From Alitibacter langaaensis DSM 22999 (GTDB taxonomy: Bacteria > Pseudomonadota > Gammaproteobacteria > Enterobacterales > Pasteurellaceae), in NCBI RefSeq assembly GCF_003096995.1, contig NZ_QENU01000008.1:23410-87409 (forward strand): a stretch of DNA of 64,000 bases, read 5' to 3'. Below the pieces are notes generated by a model. It made no database searches. It worked only from the letters and a program-made list of their open reading frames with translations, and had not been told where the DNA came from. This document shows positions 18,245 to 29,707 of this stretch, piece after piece. Position numbers and translations under genes: made by a program. Within the stretch, counting starts at the first letter, position 1. Each line of letters begins with the position of its first letter.

Positions 18245-19050
18245 TGGCTCGTTTTGAAACAGTATTTGCTCAATTAGCAGCAAAAAAACAAGGGGCTTTT
18301 GTGCCATTCGTGACATTATGCGATCCCGATCTTGAACGTTCATTTGACATCATTTGTACTTTGGTCGATAACGGTGCAGACGCTTTGGAATTAGGTTTTC
18401 CCTTTTCTGATCCGCTATTAGACGGCCCTGTTATCCAAGCAGCCAATAATCGTGCCTTGCAAGCCCGTTGCAGCATCGCTGAAAGCTTTAAATTATTGGA
18501 AAAAGTGCGGTCAAAATATCCAGAAATTCCTATCAGCCTGCTGCTTTGCGCTAATTTGATTTATGCGCAAACATTAGATGGATTTTATCAGCGTTGTGCG
18601 GAAGTGGGCGTGGATGCCGTGTTAGTCGCCGACATTCCCCTATTGGCTTGCGAACCTTATGTTCAAGCAGCGAAAAAATACGGCATTCAGCCCGTCTTTA
18701 TTTGCCCGCCGAATGCGGATGAAAGCACAATTCAAGGCGTGGCTGAACACTCTGAAGGTTATACCTATTTAGTTTCACGCGCGGGTGTCACCAGCGCTGA
18801 AAATCAAAGTCATGCCGCTAACTTGGATAATTTGGTGGAACGCCTTAAAGCGCACAATGCGCCGCCAATTCTGCAAGGTTTTGGTATCGCGCAGCCTCAA
18901 CAGGTGAAAGATGCCTTAAATATGGGCGTTGCGGGGGCGATTTCGGGTTCGGCAACCGTAAAAATTATTGAGGCTAATCTTGATAATCATGCAAAATGTC
19001 TTGATGAATTAGCCGCATTTGTGAAAACGATGAAAGCAGCAACTTTATAA
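18244..19050 (+). CDS. trpA: Tryptophan synthase alpha chain
   Basis: Cleaves indole-3-glycerol phosphate to indole, which is channelled to TrpB. The TIM-barrel motifs are [18 protein letters not shown] (catalytic Glu near 50, Asp near 61), [12 protein letters not shown] and [11 protein letters not shown]; 268 residues equals E. coli TrpA. Coupled to trpB by a one-base overlap. Ends before an uptake-sequence terminator. Confidence 0.97.
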   Translation: MARFETVFAQLAAKKQGAFVPFVTLCDPDLERSFDIICTLVDNGADALELGFPFSDPLLDGPVIQAANNRALQARCSIAESFKLLEKVRSKYPEIPISLLLCANLIYAQTLDGFYQRCAEVGVDAVLVADIPLLACEPYVQAAKKYGIQPVFICPPNADESTIQGVAEHSEGYTYLVSRAGVTSAENQSHAANLDNLVERLKAHNAPPILQGFGIAQPQQVKDALNMGVAGAISGSATVKIIEANLDNHAKCLDELAAFVKTMKAATL

Positions 19051-19075
19051 TTCATCATAAAATCATAAAAACGGC

Positions 19076-19107
19076 AAAAGTGCGGTCGAATTTCACCGCA
19101 CTTTTTT
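19076..19107 (+). terminator. Terminator of trpBA (paired uptake sequences)
   Basis: AAAAGTGCGGT (19076-19086) and ACCGCACTTTTTT (19095-19107) form a hairpin with an 8-base loop and a T tail. A GTG at 19080 that would open a longer glnE frame lies inside this hairpin and is unlikely to be used. Confidence 0.8.
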
Positions 19108-19157
19108 GTATCATAAGCGCATCATCTCCCGCCGCTCAATACGATAAAGGACGAAAA

Positions 19158-22073
19158 ATGCCACTTCCTACCGCGCAATTTGAAGATACGCTGAATCAGC
19201 TTGCCAATCTGCTCTGTGAGCAATTTCCTGAACAATTTTCAGCAGGCTTTCAAACTGCCAATCCAAATTCATCTGCGATTTTGCAAAGTATCGCTATGTC
19301 GGACTTTGTCACCGATGTTTTTAGAAAACAACCGCACTTTTTGGCGGAATGTTGGCTTAATTTACCGAATATTACTGATTGCGAAAATTATAGTACAAAA
19401 CTTGGCTCGCTACTTTATCATGTTGAAAATGAAGAACTGCTCAATCAAGCTTTACGCCAATTTCGCAATCGTGAAATCGCCAAATTAAGCATTTGTCAAA
19501 GTTTAAATTTGGGAACCGTTGAAGAAATTTTTATTCGTTTATCTCAGCTCGCGGAAAGTTTAATTATTGCTGCCCGTGATTGGCTCTATCAACAAGCCTG
19601 CCAAGAAATGGGCACACCTGTCGATGAAAATGGCACACCACAGCAACTGTATATTTTAGGCATGGGAAAATTAGGGGGCTTTGAACTCAATTTTTCATCA
19701 GATATTGATCTCATTTTTACCTATCCGCATAATGGCGAAACCGTGGGCGCACGGCGCTGTGTCAATAATCAAAAATTCTTCACTCGCCTTGGTCAACGTT
19801 TAATCAATGCCCTAGACCAATTCACCTCTGACGGGTTTGTATATCGCACAGATATGCGTTTGCGCCCATTTGGTGATAATGGCGCACTGGCATTGAGTTT
19901 TGCGGCAATGGAAACCTATTATCAAGAGCAAGGGCGAGATTGGGAACGCTATGCGATGATCAAAGGGCGCATTCTCGGCGCGCAATCCGATGATCCTCAC
20001 GTAAAAACGCTGCATCAAATGCTCCGCCCTTTTGTTTATCGCCGTTATATTGATTTCAGTGTGATTCAATCATTGCGTGATATGAAAGGAAAAATTGAGC
20101 GTGAGGTTCGCCGCCGCGGATTAGTGGATAACATCAAATTAGGTGCAGGCGGTATTCGTGAAGTGGAATTTATTGTGCAGGTATTCCAGCTGATTCGTGG
20201 TGGACGAGAAGCTAAATTACAGCAGCACGAATTATTAAAGTTACTCCCCGAAATTGCGCATTTGCAGTTAATCAGCGCAGAACAGCGGCAAGATCTACAA
20301 AATGCCTATTTATTTTTGCGCCGCACAGAAAATGTGCTGCAAGCGATTAATGATAAACAAACCCAGCTTTTACCCACGGATGAACTCGATCGCCAGCGTT
20401 TGGTTTCTGCTATGGCAACATTTACGCAATGGGACGAAAATCATCAGCCCGTTACGATCCATTACAATATTGCCAACTGGGATGAGTTTTATGCGATGCT
20501 ACAAATGCATCAGCAAAAAGTGCGGTCAGTTTTCAACGCATTAATTGGCGATGATAATGAAACGGAAGAAAATCATGAAGACAGTGAATGGGCTGATTTT
20601 TTGGATTCTGATTTCAATCATGAAGATTTACTCTTCGCAATCAGTAAAATGGGCGTAAGCGATGAAGAACTCGATGACATTGATCACCTGTTATCACAAT
20701 TCCGCAATACACTTGCTAATCGCTCTATTGGTGCGCGTGGGCGTGATGTGCTTGCGCAATTAATGCCGAATTTATTTGCAAAAATTTTTGCGCACGCACA
20801 ATATCGTCAGCTTTTGCCACGCATGCTAAACATCATTGAAAAAATTGTGTCGCGCACTACCTATTTAGAGCTGTTATTCGAAAATCCCCAAGTGCTTAGC
20901 CTATTAATGGAACTCTGCGCGCAATCGCAGATGATCGCAGAACAAGTGGCGCAGCACCCTATTTTGCTTGATGAACTCATATACAGCAAACCGCTGTTCA
21001 ATCCGCCGCCATTTACCCAATATGCGGATGAACTGCAACAATATCTGTTGCGTTTGCCCGATGACGATGAAGAGCAATATATCAACGCACTGCGCCAATT
21101 TAAACAAACGATCTTGCTCCGTGTTGCGGCAGCCGATATTCTTGGCGCTCTCCCCGTGATGAAAGTCAGCGATCACCTCACTTATCTTGCTGAAGCCATG
21201 ATTAATGCAGTGGTTAATTTAGCTTGGCAACAAGTTACCGCGCGTTTTGGCGTCCCCGAACATCTGCAAGCCAATGAAAAAGGTTTTTTGGTGATCAGTT
21301 ATGGGAAATTAGGCGGCATTGAATTGGGCTATAAATCTGATTTAGATTTAGTTTGCTTATATGAAGCAGCAGATAGTTGGACGGTGGGCGGAAAAAAACA
21401 AATTGATACCCATCAATTTTATCTGCGCCTTACGCAGAAAATCATCAGTATTTTCAGCATGAATACCAGCGCGGGTATTCTCTATGAAGTGGATATGCGT
21501 TTACGCCCTTCTGGGGAAGCAGGCATATTATGCAGCTCAATCCAAGCATTTGAGCAATATCAACTTAACGAAGCTTGGACATGGGAAAAACAAGCGCTAG
21601 TGCGCAGCCGTGCGGTGTATGGCTCTGCGCGTCTGCGCCAAAGCTATGAACAATTACGCCAAGGAATCCTAGCAACCCCACGAGATTTAAAACAATTAAA
21701 AACTGATGTGCGTGAAATGCGTGAGAAAATGTATCAACATCTGGCAAATCCACATAGCGAAAAATTCGACATCAAAACTGATCACGGCGGCATTACCGAT
21801 ATTGAATTTATCGCCCAATATCTAGTGCTTGCCAACGCACCACAAAATCCTGATCTCGCCTATTGGTCTGATAACGTGCGAATTTTTGATGTTATGGCGA
21901 GCAATAATGTGATTGAATATGACACCGCAGAACGTTTAAAAGCCTGTTATACCAGCCTACGCAACCACATTCATCATCTAAACCTATTAGGGCTACCTTC
22001 AATTGTAGAAGCTGAAGAATTTGCAGAAGTGCGGTCATTTATTGACGAAATTTGGCGACAATTTTTAGTATAA
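19158..22073 (+). CDS. glnE: Glutamine synthetase adenylyltransferase / adenylyl-removing enzyme
   Basis: Adds AMP to or removes it from glutamine synthetase according to nitrogen status relayed by PII. Two nucleotidyltransferase domains are visible: the removase half with [19 protein letters not shown] (about 170-188) and the transferase half with [18 protein letters not shown] (about 715-732), each followed by a helical GlnE domain ([11 protein letters not shown] and [11 protein letters not shown]). The frame extends upstream to 19080, but the ATG at 19158 with AAAGGA ahead and outside the trpA terminator is chosen, giving 971 residues (E. coli 946). An uptake core is within the gene near 20518 and again near 22028. 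Confidence 0.96.
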   Translation: MPLPTAQFEDTLNQLANLLCEQFPEQFSAGFQTANPNSSAILQSIAMSDFVTDVFRKQPHFLAECWLNLPNITDCENYSTKLGSLLYHVENEELLNQALRQFRNREIAKLSICQSLNLGTVEEIFIRLSQLAESLIIAARDWLYQQACQEMGTPVDENGTPQQLYILGMGKLGGFELNFSSDIDLIFTYPHNGETVGARRCVNNQKFFTRLGQRLINALDQFTSDGFVYRTDMRLRPFGDNGALALSFAAMETYYQEQGRDWERYAMIKGRILGAQSDDPHVKTLHQMLRPFVYRRYIDFSVIQSLRDMKGKIEREVRRRGLVDNIKLGAGGIREVEFIVQVFQLIRGGREAKLQQHELLKLLPEIAHLQLISAEQRQDLQNAYLFLRRTENVLQAINDKQTQLLPTDELDRQRLVSAMATFTQWDENHQPVTIHYNIANWDEFYAMLQMHQQKVRSVFNALIGDDNETEENHEDSEWADFLDSDFNHEDLLFAISKMGVSDEELDDIDHLLSQFRNTLANRSIGARGRDVLAQLMPNLFAKIFAHAQYRQLLPRMLNIIEKIVSRTTYLELLFENPQVLSLLMELCAQSQMIAEQVAQHPILLDELIYSKPLFNPPPFTQYADELQQYLLRLPDDDEEQYINALRQFKQTILLRVAAADILGALPVMKVSDHLTYLAEAMINAVVNLAWQQVTARFGVPEHLQANEKGFLVISYGKLGGIELGYKSDLDLVCLYEAADSWTVGGKKQIDTHQFYLRLTQKIISIFSMNTSAGILYEVDMRLRPSGEAGILCSSIQAFEQYQLNEAWTWEKQALVRSRAVYGSARLRQSYEQLRQGILATPRDLKQLKTDVREMREKMYQHLANPHSEKFDIKTDHGGITDIEFIAQYLVLANAPQNPDLAYWSDNVRIFDVMASNNVIEYDTAERLKACYTSLRNHIHHLNLLGLPSIVEAEEFAEVRSFIDEIWRQFLV

Positions 22074-22091
22074 GAAATCTTAAAATAGCAA

Positions 22092-22117
22092 AAAGCCAGA
22101 CTGTATAGTCTGGCTTT
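22092..22117 (-). terminator. Terminator after tRNA-Val, probably shared with glnE
   Basis: An 11-base perfect stem AAAGCCAGACT/AGTCTGGCTTT with a 4-base loop lies between the convergent glnE and tRNA gene. On the minus strand the stem runs into TTTTTGCTATTTT, so termination of the tRNA transcript is clear; on the plus strand the tail is shorter. Confidence 0.8.
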
Positions 22118-22123
22118 CTAATA

Positions 22124-22200
22124 TGGTGCGACTAGCTGGACTCGAACCAGTGACCCCCACCATGTCAAGGTGGTGCTCTAACCAACTGAGCTATAGTCGC
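22124..22200 (-). tRNA. tRNA-Val (anticodon GAC)
   Basis: Read on the minus strand the 77 bases fold as a cloverleaf: acceptor GCGACTA/TAGTCGC with an encoded CCA end (22126-22124), D arm GCTCAGTTGGTTAGAGC, anticodon stem CCACC/GGTGG with loop TTGACAT (anticodon at 22166-22164), and T loop TTCGAGT. It resembles E. coli tRNA-Val2. It decodes GUC and GUU. It is a lone tRNA gene between glnE and glmM. Confidence 0.97.
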
Positions 22201-22317
22201 ATAATGAATTTTTTATTTACGCTGATGCGTGTAAAGTGCGGTCAATTATAGCGAGTTTTTATTTCAAAACAAGAGAAAATTTGACCACACTTTGCTAACT
22301 GATACAAATTTGAACGA

Positions 22318-23652
22318 TTAGTTTGCTTTTACTGCGTTAGCAATTTCTTCAGCACATTGTTGCGCTAAGGCACCATCTTCACATTCCACCATCACACGAA
22401 TTAACGGCTCTGTGCCTGATTTGCGTAATAAAATGCGTCCTTTGCCTGCTAAACGTTTTTCTACTTCAGCGGCAACTGATTTCACACTCTCGCTTTCTAA
22501 TGGATTTGTCCCGCCAGCGAAACGCACATTAATTAACACTTGTGGGAATAACTGCACCGCCGTGGCTAATTCATGCAAGCTAAGTTTATGCTGAACCATT
22601 GCGGTTAATACAGCTAATGATGCAATAATGCCATCGCCCGTGGTATTTTTGTCTGCAATGATAATATGCCCTGAGTTTTCGCCACCGAATTTCCAGTTAT
22701 TTTCTTGCATTTTCTCTAAGACATAGCGGTCGCCCACATTGGCACGCAAGAATGGAATGCCAAGCTGTTTTAGGGCAATTTCTAGGCTCATATTGCTCAT
22801 TAATGTTCCCACAACACCGCCTTTTAAATTGCCTGAACGCAATGCTTCGCGTGCAATGATATACAGAATTTGGTCGCCATCAATTTTATTACCCAAGTGA
22901 TCAACCATCATAATGCGGTCGCCATCACCGTCATAAGCCAAACCCACATCTGCTTTGACTTCTAAGACTTTTGCTTGCAAGGCTTTAATATCTGTTGCAC
23001 CACATTTTTCATTGATATTTAAACCGTCTGGTTCTGTACCAATTTCAATGACTTCCGCACCTAACTCGCGCATCACACTAGGGGCAATATGGTATGTTGC
23101 CCCATGAGCGCAATCCACCACAATTTTGTATCCGTCTAAACTTAAATGCGTTGGGAAAGTGCTTTTACAAAATTCAATATAACGCCCTGCCGCGTCATTA
23201 ATACGGCTCGCTTTACCTAATGCTGCGGATTCCACGCAATCCATAGGCTGCTCAAGCATCGCTTCAATGGCTTCTTCGACTTCATCAGGTAATTTTGTGC
23301 CTTCTGCTGAAAAGAATTTGATGCCATTGTCATAATAAGGGTTATGAGAAGCTGAAATCACAACGCCCGCTTCGGCACGAAATGCACGGGTTAAATAAGC
23401 CACCGCAGGTGTCGGCATTGGTCCAACAAATGCCGCCGATAAACCCGCTGCGGCGAGCCCTGCTTCTAACGCAGATTCCAGCATGTAGCCCGAAATACGC
23501 GTATCTTTACCAATTAATACTTTTTTTGAACCTTGTGTCGCCAACACTTTGCCAGCCGCCCAACCTAATTTAAGGGCAAACTCGGGGGTAATCGGAAATT
23601 CACCGACTTTTCCACGCACACCATCAGTACCAAAATATTTACGTTCAGCCAT
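22318..23652 (-). CDS. glmM: Phosphoglucosamine mutase
   Basis: Interconverts glucosamine-6- and glucosamine-1-phosphate on the way to UDP-GlcNAc for peptidoglycan and LPS. The phosphoserine loop is [14 protein letters not shown] (Ser near 102), the metal loop [12 protein letters not shown] is near 240-252, the sugar-binding GGENSGHI near 324-331 and the phosphate-binding [12 protein letters not shown] near the C-terminus. Length 444 is nearly identical to E. coli GlmM (445). Ribosome site AAGGAT precedes the ATG. It follows folP by 90 bases on the same strand, the usual glmM-folP neighbourhood, although ftsH is not adjacent. Confidence 0.97.
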   Translation of the reverse strand: MAERKYFGTDGVRGKVGEFPITPEFALKLGWAAGKVLATQGSKKVLIGKDTRISGYMLESALEAGLAAAGLSAAFVGPMPTPAVAYLTRAFRAEAGVVISASHNPYYDNGIKFFSAEGTKLPDEVEEAIEAMLEQPMDCVESAALGKASRINDAAGRYIEFCKSTFPTHLSLDGYKIVVDCAHGATYHIAPSVMRELGAEVIEIGTEPDGLNINEKCGATDIKALQAKVLEVKADVGLAYDGDGDRIMMVDHLGNKIDGDQILYIIAREALRSGNLKGGVVGTLMSNMSLEIALKQLGIPFLRANVGDRYVLEKMQENNWKFGGENSGHIIIADKNTTGDGIIASLAVLTAMVQHKLSLHELATAVQLFPQVLINVRFAGGTNPLESESVKSVAAEVEKRLAGKGRILLRKSGTEPLIRVMVECEDGALAQQCAEEIANAVKAN

Positions 23653-23742
23653 TTTTTTATCCTTAATTTATTGCGTGAACAGATTTGTTCACGCTTTCTA
23701 ACTAATTGTTCGTTTAACAGGCAAACAGATTTGCCAAATTAA

Positions 23743-24585
23743 TTAAGCGTTTAACATCGCTTGCCAAATTTTCAATGCATCGGCGGTTTCTGCCACATCG
23801 TGCACACGCAAAATAGTGGCACCATTCATTGCGGCAAGTAATGCCCCTGTGGCACTGCCCACCATTCGTTGTTCTACGGGTTTATCCAATACGGCACCAA
23901 TCATTGATTTGCGTGAAAGCCCCGCCAACACAGGATAGCCTTCCACGGCAAAACGCGCGGTTTGTTGCAATAATTTATAGTTATGTTGCACCGTTTTGCC
24001 AAAGCCAAAACCCACATCCCAAATGATATTATCACGCGCCATTCCCGCTTGCAGGCAAAGTGCGGTGCGTTTTTGTAAAAATTCGAGCACATCATTCACC
24101 ACATCATCATATTGCGGATTGGCTTGCATCGTTCTCGGTTGCCCTTGCATATGCATAATACAAGTTGGAAGTGCTAATTTTACGGCGGTTTCTAAGGCAT
24201 TCGGTTCTTGCAAAGCACGAATATCATTAATGATATCCATACCCACCTTAGCGCTTTCTTCCATCACCGCGGCTTTTGACGTATCCACCGAAATCCAGCA
24301 ATCAAAACGTTGATTCACCGCCTCCACCAACGGCACTACTCGCTCAAGCTCTTCTTGTTCGCTCACTTCATCTGCCATTGGGCGTGTGGACTCGCCACCA
24401 ATATCAATAATTGTTGCACCTTCACGCAGCATTTTTTCAACGTGAAATAAGGCAGCATCTAAATTAAAAAATTGACCACTGTCAGAAAATGAATCGGGGG
24501 TAAAGTTTAAAATCCCCATAATTTGTGGCTGCGACAAATCTAGCACTTTGTTATTTGCACGAAGTTTCACTGATTTCATTCCCAT
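23743..24585 (-). CDS. folP: Dihydropteroate synthase
   Basis: Joins p-aminobenzoate to dihydropterin pyrophosphate in folate synthesis and is the target of sulfonamides. Signature motifs are GILNFTPDSFSDSG, DIGGESTRP, CWISVDTSKA, IINDI, CIMHMQG and the C-terminal GLSRKSMIG, with RVHDV close to the end. The frame can begin at a TTG (24597), an ATG (24585) or a second ATG (24579); the family usually starts very close to the last two, so 24585 is given and the N-terminus is uncertain by a few residues. FTPDSFSDSG is intact with no insertion of the kind linked to sulfonamide resistance. Transcribed with glmM. Confidence 0.94.
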   Translation of the reverse strand: MGMKSVKLRANNKVLDLSQPQIMGILNFTPDSFSDSGQFFNLDAALFHVEKMLREGATIIDIGGESTRPMADEVSEQEELERVVPLVEAVNQRFDCWISVDTSKAAVMEESAKVGMDIINDIRALQEPNALETAVKLALPTCIMHMQGQPRTMQANPQYDDVVNDVLEFLQKRTALCLQAGMARDNIIWDVGFGFGKTVQHNYKLLQQTARFAVEGYPVLAGLSRKSMIGAVLDKPVEQRMVGSATGALLAAMNGATILRVHDVAETADALKIWQAMLNA

Positions 24586-24827
24586 AGATAAGCTCAAAAG
24601 TGCGGTCGATTATAACGAAATATCGCTTCTTTTGCGACTAAAAATGAACGTGAGTTAAAGGTTTCCGTGAATAGTTAAATGGGCTCAAAAGTGCGGTCAA
24701 ATTTTTGATAATTTTCTTGCATAGTGCAATATTTGTTAGATATTATCCAAAAATAAGACTTTAATTTTATAAAAACACGATCTAAAACAAGAAAAATGCA
24801 AATTTTTATTTTTTTTGTGATTTCCGT

Positions 24828-24856
24828 TTGCAATTCATAACGAATTTTGGTTATAT
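24828..24856 (+). promoter_or_regulatory. Probable ppc promoter
   Basis: TTGCAA (24828-24833) and TTATAT (24851-24856) are separated by 17 bases and lie 33 bases before the ppc ATG. The 290-base gap between folP and ppc is AT-rich and holds an uptake core near 24602 and another near 24689; nothing else is evident. Confidence 0.4.
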
Positions 24857-24889
24857 CAATAGCAGAATTAAAATTACAGCGAGGTTTAT

Positions 24890-27541
24890 ATGACACAAGA
24901 ACAAGAATATTCAGCGATGCGAAATAACATCAATATGCTGGGGCATTTTTTAGGCGAAACAATCAGTGAAGCGCAAGGGAGCGATATTCTCGAGTTAATT
25001 GAAAATATTCGTGTATTATCGCGCAATTCTCGCAGTGGTGATGATAAAGCGCGTAGCGAACTTTTATCACTTCTTTCCAATATTTCTACTGAAAATATTA
25101 TTCCTGTTGCCCGCGCGTTTAACCAATTTTTAAACTTAACGAATGTGGCGGAACAATATCAAACAATTTCGCGCCATCATCAAGACAAAACCGCGCAAGA
25201 ACGTTCGATTCAGTCCTTATTTAAACGCTTAAAAGAACAAAATGTGCCGCGTGAACAAATTGTCCAAACCATAGAAAAATTGTTGGTGGAATTGGTGCTA
25301 ACTGCGCACCCTACCGAAGTCACTCGCCGTTCGCTTGTGCATAAACAAGTGGAAATCAATAAATGTTTAAGCAAACTCGAACATAGCGATTTAACTGCAA
25401 TTGAACGTCATACTATCGAACGCCGTTTGTTACAATTGATCGCGCAAGCTTGGCACACCAATGAAATTCGTACCCAACGCCCAACGCCATTTGAAGAAGC
25501 AAAATGGGGCTTTGCGATGATCGAAAACAGCCTTTGGGAAGCTGTGCCAACCTTTTTACGTCAGTTAAACGATCATGCGGTGGAGCATTTTGGCTATGAA
25601 TTACCACTTGATCTCACGCCTGTGCGTTTTTCTTCTTGGATGGGGGGAGATCGTGACGGCAACCCGTTTGTTACCGCTAAAGTAACCGCGCAAGTTCTCC
25701 AACTCGCACGTTGGAAAGCAGCTGATTTATTCTTAAGCGATATTCAAAATTTAGTCGATGAGCTTTCCATTACAGATTGTACCGCCCAATTCCGTGAAAA
25801 ATATGGTGAGCGTTCAGAGCCTTATCGCCATGTGATGAAAGGTTTACGCACTAAATTAAAAAATACGCTTGATTATTATGATGATTTATTAGCCGATCGT
25901 TTGCCTAAACACACTAAAGAAGAAATCATTACCCAAGATGAAGATTTGTGGGAACCGCTTTACGATAGCTATCAATCCTTAACCGCTTGTGGGATGCGGA
26001 TTATTGCAAACGGCTTATTATTAGACACCTTGCGTCGTATCCGTTGCTTTGGTGTGGCTTTCTCTCGCTTAGATATTCGCCAAGAAAGCACTCGTCATTC
26101 CGATGCCATTGCTGAAATCACACGCTATATCGGTTTGGGCGATTATTCAAGCTGGACAGAAGATGACAAACAAGCGTTCTTAATTCGCGAACTAAACTCA
26201 CGCCGCCCATTAGTGCCGCGCGATTGGGTTCCGTCAGCAGAAACGCAAGAAATTTTAGATACTTGCCGTGTGATCGCAAAACAGCCTGAGGGAACGTTCT
26301 CTTGCTATATCATTTCTATGGCGCGTACGGCTTCTGATGTATTAGCCGTGCATTTATTGTTGAAAGAAGCTGGTGTGCCATATCATTTGCCTGTTGTGCC
26401 ATTGTTTGAAACCCTTGATGACTTAGACGCGTCAGAAGAAGTGATGACACAACTCTTTAATGTTGGCTGGTATCGTGGCGTTATCAACAATAAACAAATG
26501 GTGATGATTGGCTATTCAGACAGTGCGAAAGATGCGGGCATGATGGCAGCATCTTGGGCGCAATATCGTGGGCAAGAAAACCTAGTTAAACTCTGCGAAA
26601 AATTAGGCATTGAATTAACCTTATTCCACGGACGTGGCGGTACAGTAGGTCGTGGCGGTGCACCAGCTCATGCGGCATTATTATCTCAACCGCCACGCTC
26701 GTTGAAAAATGGCTTACGCGTGACTGAACAAGGGGAAATGATCCGCTTTAAACTCGGCTTGCCTGCCGTGGCAGTCGAAACCTTAGATTTATATGCCAGC
26801 GCCATTTTAGAAGCGAATTTATTACCACCGCCAGAACCAAAAGCCAGTTGGCGCACTGTGATGGATGAGCTTTCTCGTTCATCTTGCGATATTTACCGCA
26901 ATGTTGTGCGTGGCGATAAAGACTTTGTGCCGTATTTCCGCAGCGCAACACCAGAGCAAGAATTGTCTAAATTGCCACTCGGCTCTCGCCCAGCTAAACG
27001 TAACCCAAATGGCGGCGTAGAAAGTTTGCGTGCAATTCCATGGATTTTCGCATGGATGCAAAACCGCTTAATGTTACCAGCTTGGCTTGGTGCGGGAGCA
27101 TCATTACGTCAAGTGATGAAAAATGCCGAAGCAAAAGCCACAATTGAAGAAATGTGCCACGCATGGCCGTTCTTTAATACGCGTATCGGCATGTTAGAAA
27201 TGGTGTTCAGTAAAACAGATTTATGGTTGTCTGAACATTATGATCAACGTTTAGTGAAAAAAGAGCTGTGGTATCTTGGTCAATCTTTACGCGAACAACT
27301 CGCTGAAGATATTAAAACCGTATTGGCACTTTCTGGCAAAGGTCAACAACTGATGTCTGACTTGCCTTGGATTGCGGAATCCATTGCCTTACGTAACGTG
27401 TACACCGATCCACTCAACTTACTCCAAGTGGAATTGCTAAGCCGTTTACGTCAAAACCCAGAAAAACCAAACCAAGATGTAGAACAAGCCTTAATGATTA
27501 CAATCGCAGGTATCGCCGCAGGTATGCGTAACACTGGCTAA
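24890..27541 (+). CDS. ppc: Phosphoenolpyruvate carboxylase
   Basis: Carboxylates phosphoenolpyruvate to oxaloacetate to refill the TCA branch. Catalytic motifs are complete: [11 protein letters not shown] (catalytic His near 141), [52 protein letters not shown] and the obligate C-terminal MRNTG. Length 883 equals the E. coli enzyme. The ATG has GAGG seven bases upstream. A strong rho-independent terminator follows. Confidence 0.98.
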   Translation: MTQEQEYSAMRNNINMLGHFLGETISEAQGSDILELIENIRVLSRNSRSGDDKARSELLSLLSNISTENIIPVARAFNQFLNLTNVAEQYQTISRHHQDKTAQERSIQSLFKRLKEQNVPREQIVQTIEKLLVELVLTAHPTEVTRRSLVHKQVEINKCLSKLEHSDLTAIERHTIERRLLQLIAQAWHTNEIRTQRPTPFEEAKWGFAMIENSLWEAVPTFLRQLNDHAVEHFGYELPLDLTPVRFSSWMGGDRDGNPFVTAKVTAQVLQLARWKAADLFLSDIQNLVDELSITDCTAQFREKYGERSEPYRHVMKGLRTKLKNTLDYYDDLLADRLPKHTKEEIITQDEDLWEPLYDSYQSLTACGMRIIANGLLLDTLRRIRCFGVAFSRLDIRQESTRHSDAIAEITRYIGLGDYSSWTEDDKQAFLIRELNSRRPLVPRDWVPSAETQEILDTCRVIAKQPEGTFSCYIISMARTASDVLAVHLLLKEAGVPYHLPVVPLFETLDDLDASEEVMTQLFNVGWYRGVINNKQMVMIGYSDSAKDAGMMAASWAQYRGQENLVKLCEKLGIELTLFHGRGGTVGRGGAPAHAALLSQPPRSLKNGLRVTEQGEMIRFKLGLPAVAVETLDLYASAILEANLLPPPEPKASWRTVMDELSRSSCDIYRNVVRGDKDFVPYFRSATPEQELSKLPLGSRPAKRNPNGGVESLRAIPWIFAWMQNRLMLPAWLGAGASLRQVMKNAEAKATIEEMCHAWPFFNTRIGMLEMVFSKTDLWLSEHYDQRLVKKELWYLGQSLREQLAEDIKTVLALSGKGQQLMSDLPWIAESIALRNVYTDPLNLLQVELLSRLRQNPEKPNQDVEQALMITIAGIAAGMRNTG

Positions 27542-27562
27542 TCGCAAAGCAATCTAAAAATT

Positions 27563-27589
27563 AAGGGTATCGTAAAGATACCCTTTTTT
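27563..27589 (+). terminator. Terminator of ppc
   Basis: AAGGGTATC (27563-27571) pairs with GATACCCTT (27577-27585) around GTAAA, followed by a T run. It lies 22 bases after the ppc stop. Confidence 0.88.
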
Positions 27590-27744
27590 ATGCTCTGCGC
27601 TAAATTGCTGCTTGTCTGGAACGGTTCTTCTTGTTTTTCTATTACCACTTCCGACTTCCCTTTTCAGCAAATAATTCTCATTAAATTCAATTTCACTTTT
27701 AAAAACTTCATTGGCATTAAAGAGCAAAATAGCAGCTAATTAAT

Positions 27745-28905
27745 CTATTTTTTCCATACCATTAGTGCGCATAACATACAAGAAACGGCTATTATTGCAG
27801 CCATAGTAATGAAAGAACTATCCGCAAACCAAGCTAAAATAAGTGATGAAATAATCCCACTACCATATTGTAAAGCGCCAATTAATGCTGAAGCTGATCC
27901 TGCCACTTGAGGGACGCCGTCTAATGCCGCGGCAGTTGAGCAGGCTGCGATAATGCCATTCATTGAAAACATAATAAACACCGTAATAACAATGCCAACT
28001 ATGCTACTCGCACCACTTAATGCCACGATTAATAATGCAATCCCTGCTAACATAGCGATCAATGTGCTAACTTTAAGTAATTGATCAAGGGAATATTGAT
28101 GAACTAATTTTCGATTGAAAAAACTTAAGGTCATTACACCAATAATATTAAGTCCGAATAAATAACCATAATATTGAGGCTCAATTCCGAAATCATTAAT
28201 ATAGACTTTTGGCGATCCTGCAATAAAAGCATACGCTGCCACATAGAAAAAGGTTACACATAACGTATACTTCATAAATACTTTATTACCCAGTAAATTT
28301 ATATAAGTCCGAAACGCAGCCCAAAGAGGCGTAGCTGCCCTTTTCTCTTTATGATGAGTTTCTTTTAACGCAAATAAAGAGAAAAACATCACCGCACCAA
28401 TTATTGCCAACAACCAAAATATGCTGTGCCATGTGCTAAAACGAATGAGTTGACCACCTAATAATGGTCCAACAATAGGCGCAACCGCCATAATTAGGGT
28501 TAAGGTTGAAAGTATCTGTGCGGCTTGCGTGGCTCTGAACATATCTCGAACTATGGCACGGCTTAACATTGGTGCCGTGCATGCCCCTAATGCTTGGAAT
28601 ACTCGCCAAAATACTATTTGCCCAATTGTGGTTGATAGCGCACAGCCAATTGACCCTATGATGAATAAGCACATACCAATATAAAGCGGAATTTTGCGCC
28701 CAATGCGGTCTGAAATCGCGCCCCACACTAGCTGAGCAATAGTAAAACCGATCAAAAAGCCAGTGATCGTCAATTCCACATTCCCTTGTAAATCCACTTC
28801 CATCTGCGGCATCGCTGGCAAATAAATATCGGTGGAAAGTGAGGTGAATGCCATTAATAAGCCCAAAATGAGCATTAATGACAAATTTATTTTATTAGAT
28901 GACAT
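27745..28905 (-). CDS. bcr: Bcr/CflA family multidrug efflux transporter (MFS)
   Basis: A 12-helix major facilitator antiporter related to the bicyclomycin/sulfonamide exporter Bcr. The N-terminus TSLSTDIYLPAMPQM is the strongest family mark, and the loop 2-3 motif GAISDRIGRKIPL and VIGRAIVRD-like ALGACTAPMLSRAIVRD segment agree. Length 386 is typical (E. coli Bcr 396). Substrates are not known here. Immediately downstream on the other strand is the ppc end; upstream is a truncated LysR-type regulator that may once have controlled it. Confidence 0.88.
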   Translation of the reverse strand: MSSNKINLSLMLILGLLMAFTSLSTDIYLPAMPQMEVDLQGNVELTITGFLIGFTIAQLVWGAISDRIGRKIPLYIGMCLFIIGSIGCALSTTIGQIVFWRVFQALGACTAPMLSRAIVRDMFRATQAAQILSTLTLIMAVAPIVGPLLGGQLIRFSTWHSIFWLLAIIGAVMFFSLFALKETHHKEKRAATPLWAAFRTYINLLGNKVFMKYTLCVTFFYVAAYAFIAGSPKVYINDFGIEPQYYGYLFGLNIIGVMTLSFFNRKLVHQYSLDQLLKVSTLIAMLAGIALLIVALSGASSIVGIVITVFIMFSMNGIIAACSTAAALDGVPQVAGSASALIGALQYGSGIISSLILAWFADSSFITMAAIIAVSCMLCALMVWKK

Positions 28906-28987
28906 ATAATTTCCTAAGTTAACTTATTTTTACTCTATTATTTCTATGAACAAGACAGAAAAGTGAAGATTCAAGGTTGAAAACATT

Positions 28988-29320
28988 TTACATCTTTAAC
29001 ACATCTATCAATGCTTGCAGTGCCGATGATTTATAGCTGTTTTTAGGGAAATAGAGATAATGCCCAGGGTAGGTAATGGCATAATCCGCCAACACTTCAA
29101 TCAAATTTCCACTGGCGAGATCGTCTGCGACCATATGTTCTGGTAGCCAACAGATACCAACACCGTCAACAGCCATATTCTGGGCTAACAGATTGCTATT
29201 TACTACGGCATTATAACGCAGTTCTGGTTTGATAATATTATCATTTTGTTGATATTCCCAGTGCATTAAATATTCGTTTTCGGTAATACTCAAACCAACA
29301 CAATAATGCTTTTTCTGCAC
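28988..29320 (-). pseudogene. LysR-type regulator, C-terminal fragment
   Basis: The frame encodes about 110 residues of a LysR effector-binding domain (NAVVNSNLLAQNMAVDGVG, WLPEHMVADDL, GNLIEVLADY, then LYFPKNSYKSSALQALID). The DNA-binding N-terminal half is missing: going upstream, a TGA appears eight codons before the GTG taken as start, and there is no helix-turn-helix coding stretch in the 90 bases beyond. The remnant probably reflects loss of the regulator of the neighbouring bcr gene. It could still be transcribed but would not bind DNA. Confidence 0.8.
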
Positions 29321-29428
29321 TATATAGCGAGTAATTGTTCAACTATAACCACTTATCTTAGGCTCTTAAACAAGGCATATAAAAATCCCAAGCGAGAAAA
29401 TAGCTTGGGATTTTTCATTGATTATTAG

Positions 29429-29707
29429 CTATGCATTCGCATAAAAAATAAGAGCGGTAAAATTATCAAAAAAAATGACCGCACTTATGATAACAGCCGC
29501 GCGAAATTGCCAATGTTGAGTTTTATGGCGATAACGTTCCATCGCAAGGTGAATACCGATAAAACCGCCCATAAAGCAAAAACTGAATAGCACTATTTCT
29601 TCAATGCGCCATTCTTTATTCATTGCGCGTTTTTTATCGGCGCGTATCAAAAAATAAGCGGCGATATTCACCGCCGCCAAATAGATTGCAATAATACTAA
29701 AAAACAT
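29429..29707 (-). CDS. DUF1294 small membrane protein
   Basis: A 92-residue protein with about two or three hydrophobic segments (residues 2-20, 39-58, 68-88) and the DUF1294 signature DKKRAMNKEWRI and RYRHKTQHWQFR. Function is unknown in the family. Its ATG overlaps the glyA stop by one base (TAATG at 29705-29709), so it is translated with glyA. It may simply be co-transcribed with the glycine/one-carbon enzyme. Confidence 0.82.
   Translation of the reverse strand: MFFSIIAIYLAAVNIAAYFLIRADKKRAMNKEWRIEEIVLFSFCFMGGFIGIHLAMERYRHKTQHWQFRAAVIISAVIFFDNFTALIFYANA

Noticed and set aside
19080..19157. 26-codon N-terminal extension of glnE
   Set aside because: Would start at a GTG inside the trpA terminator; the ATG at 19158 has a good ribosome site and fits the family start.
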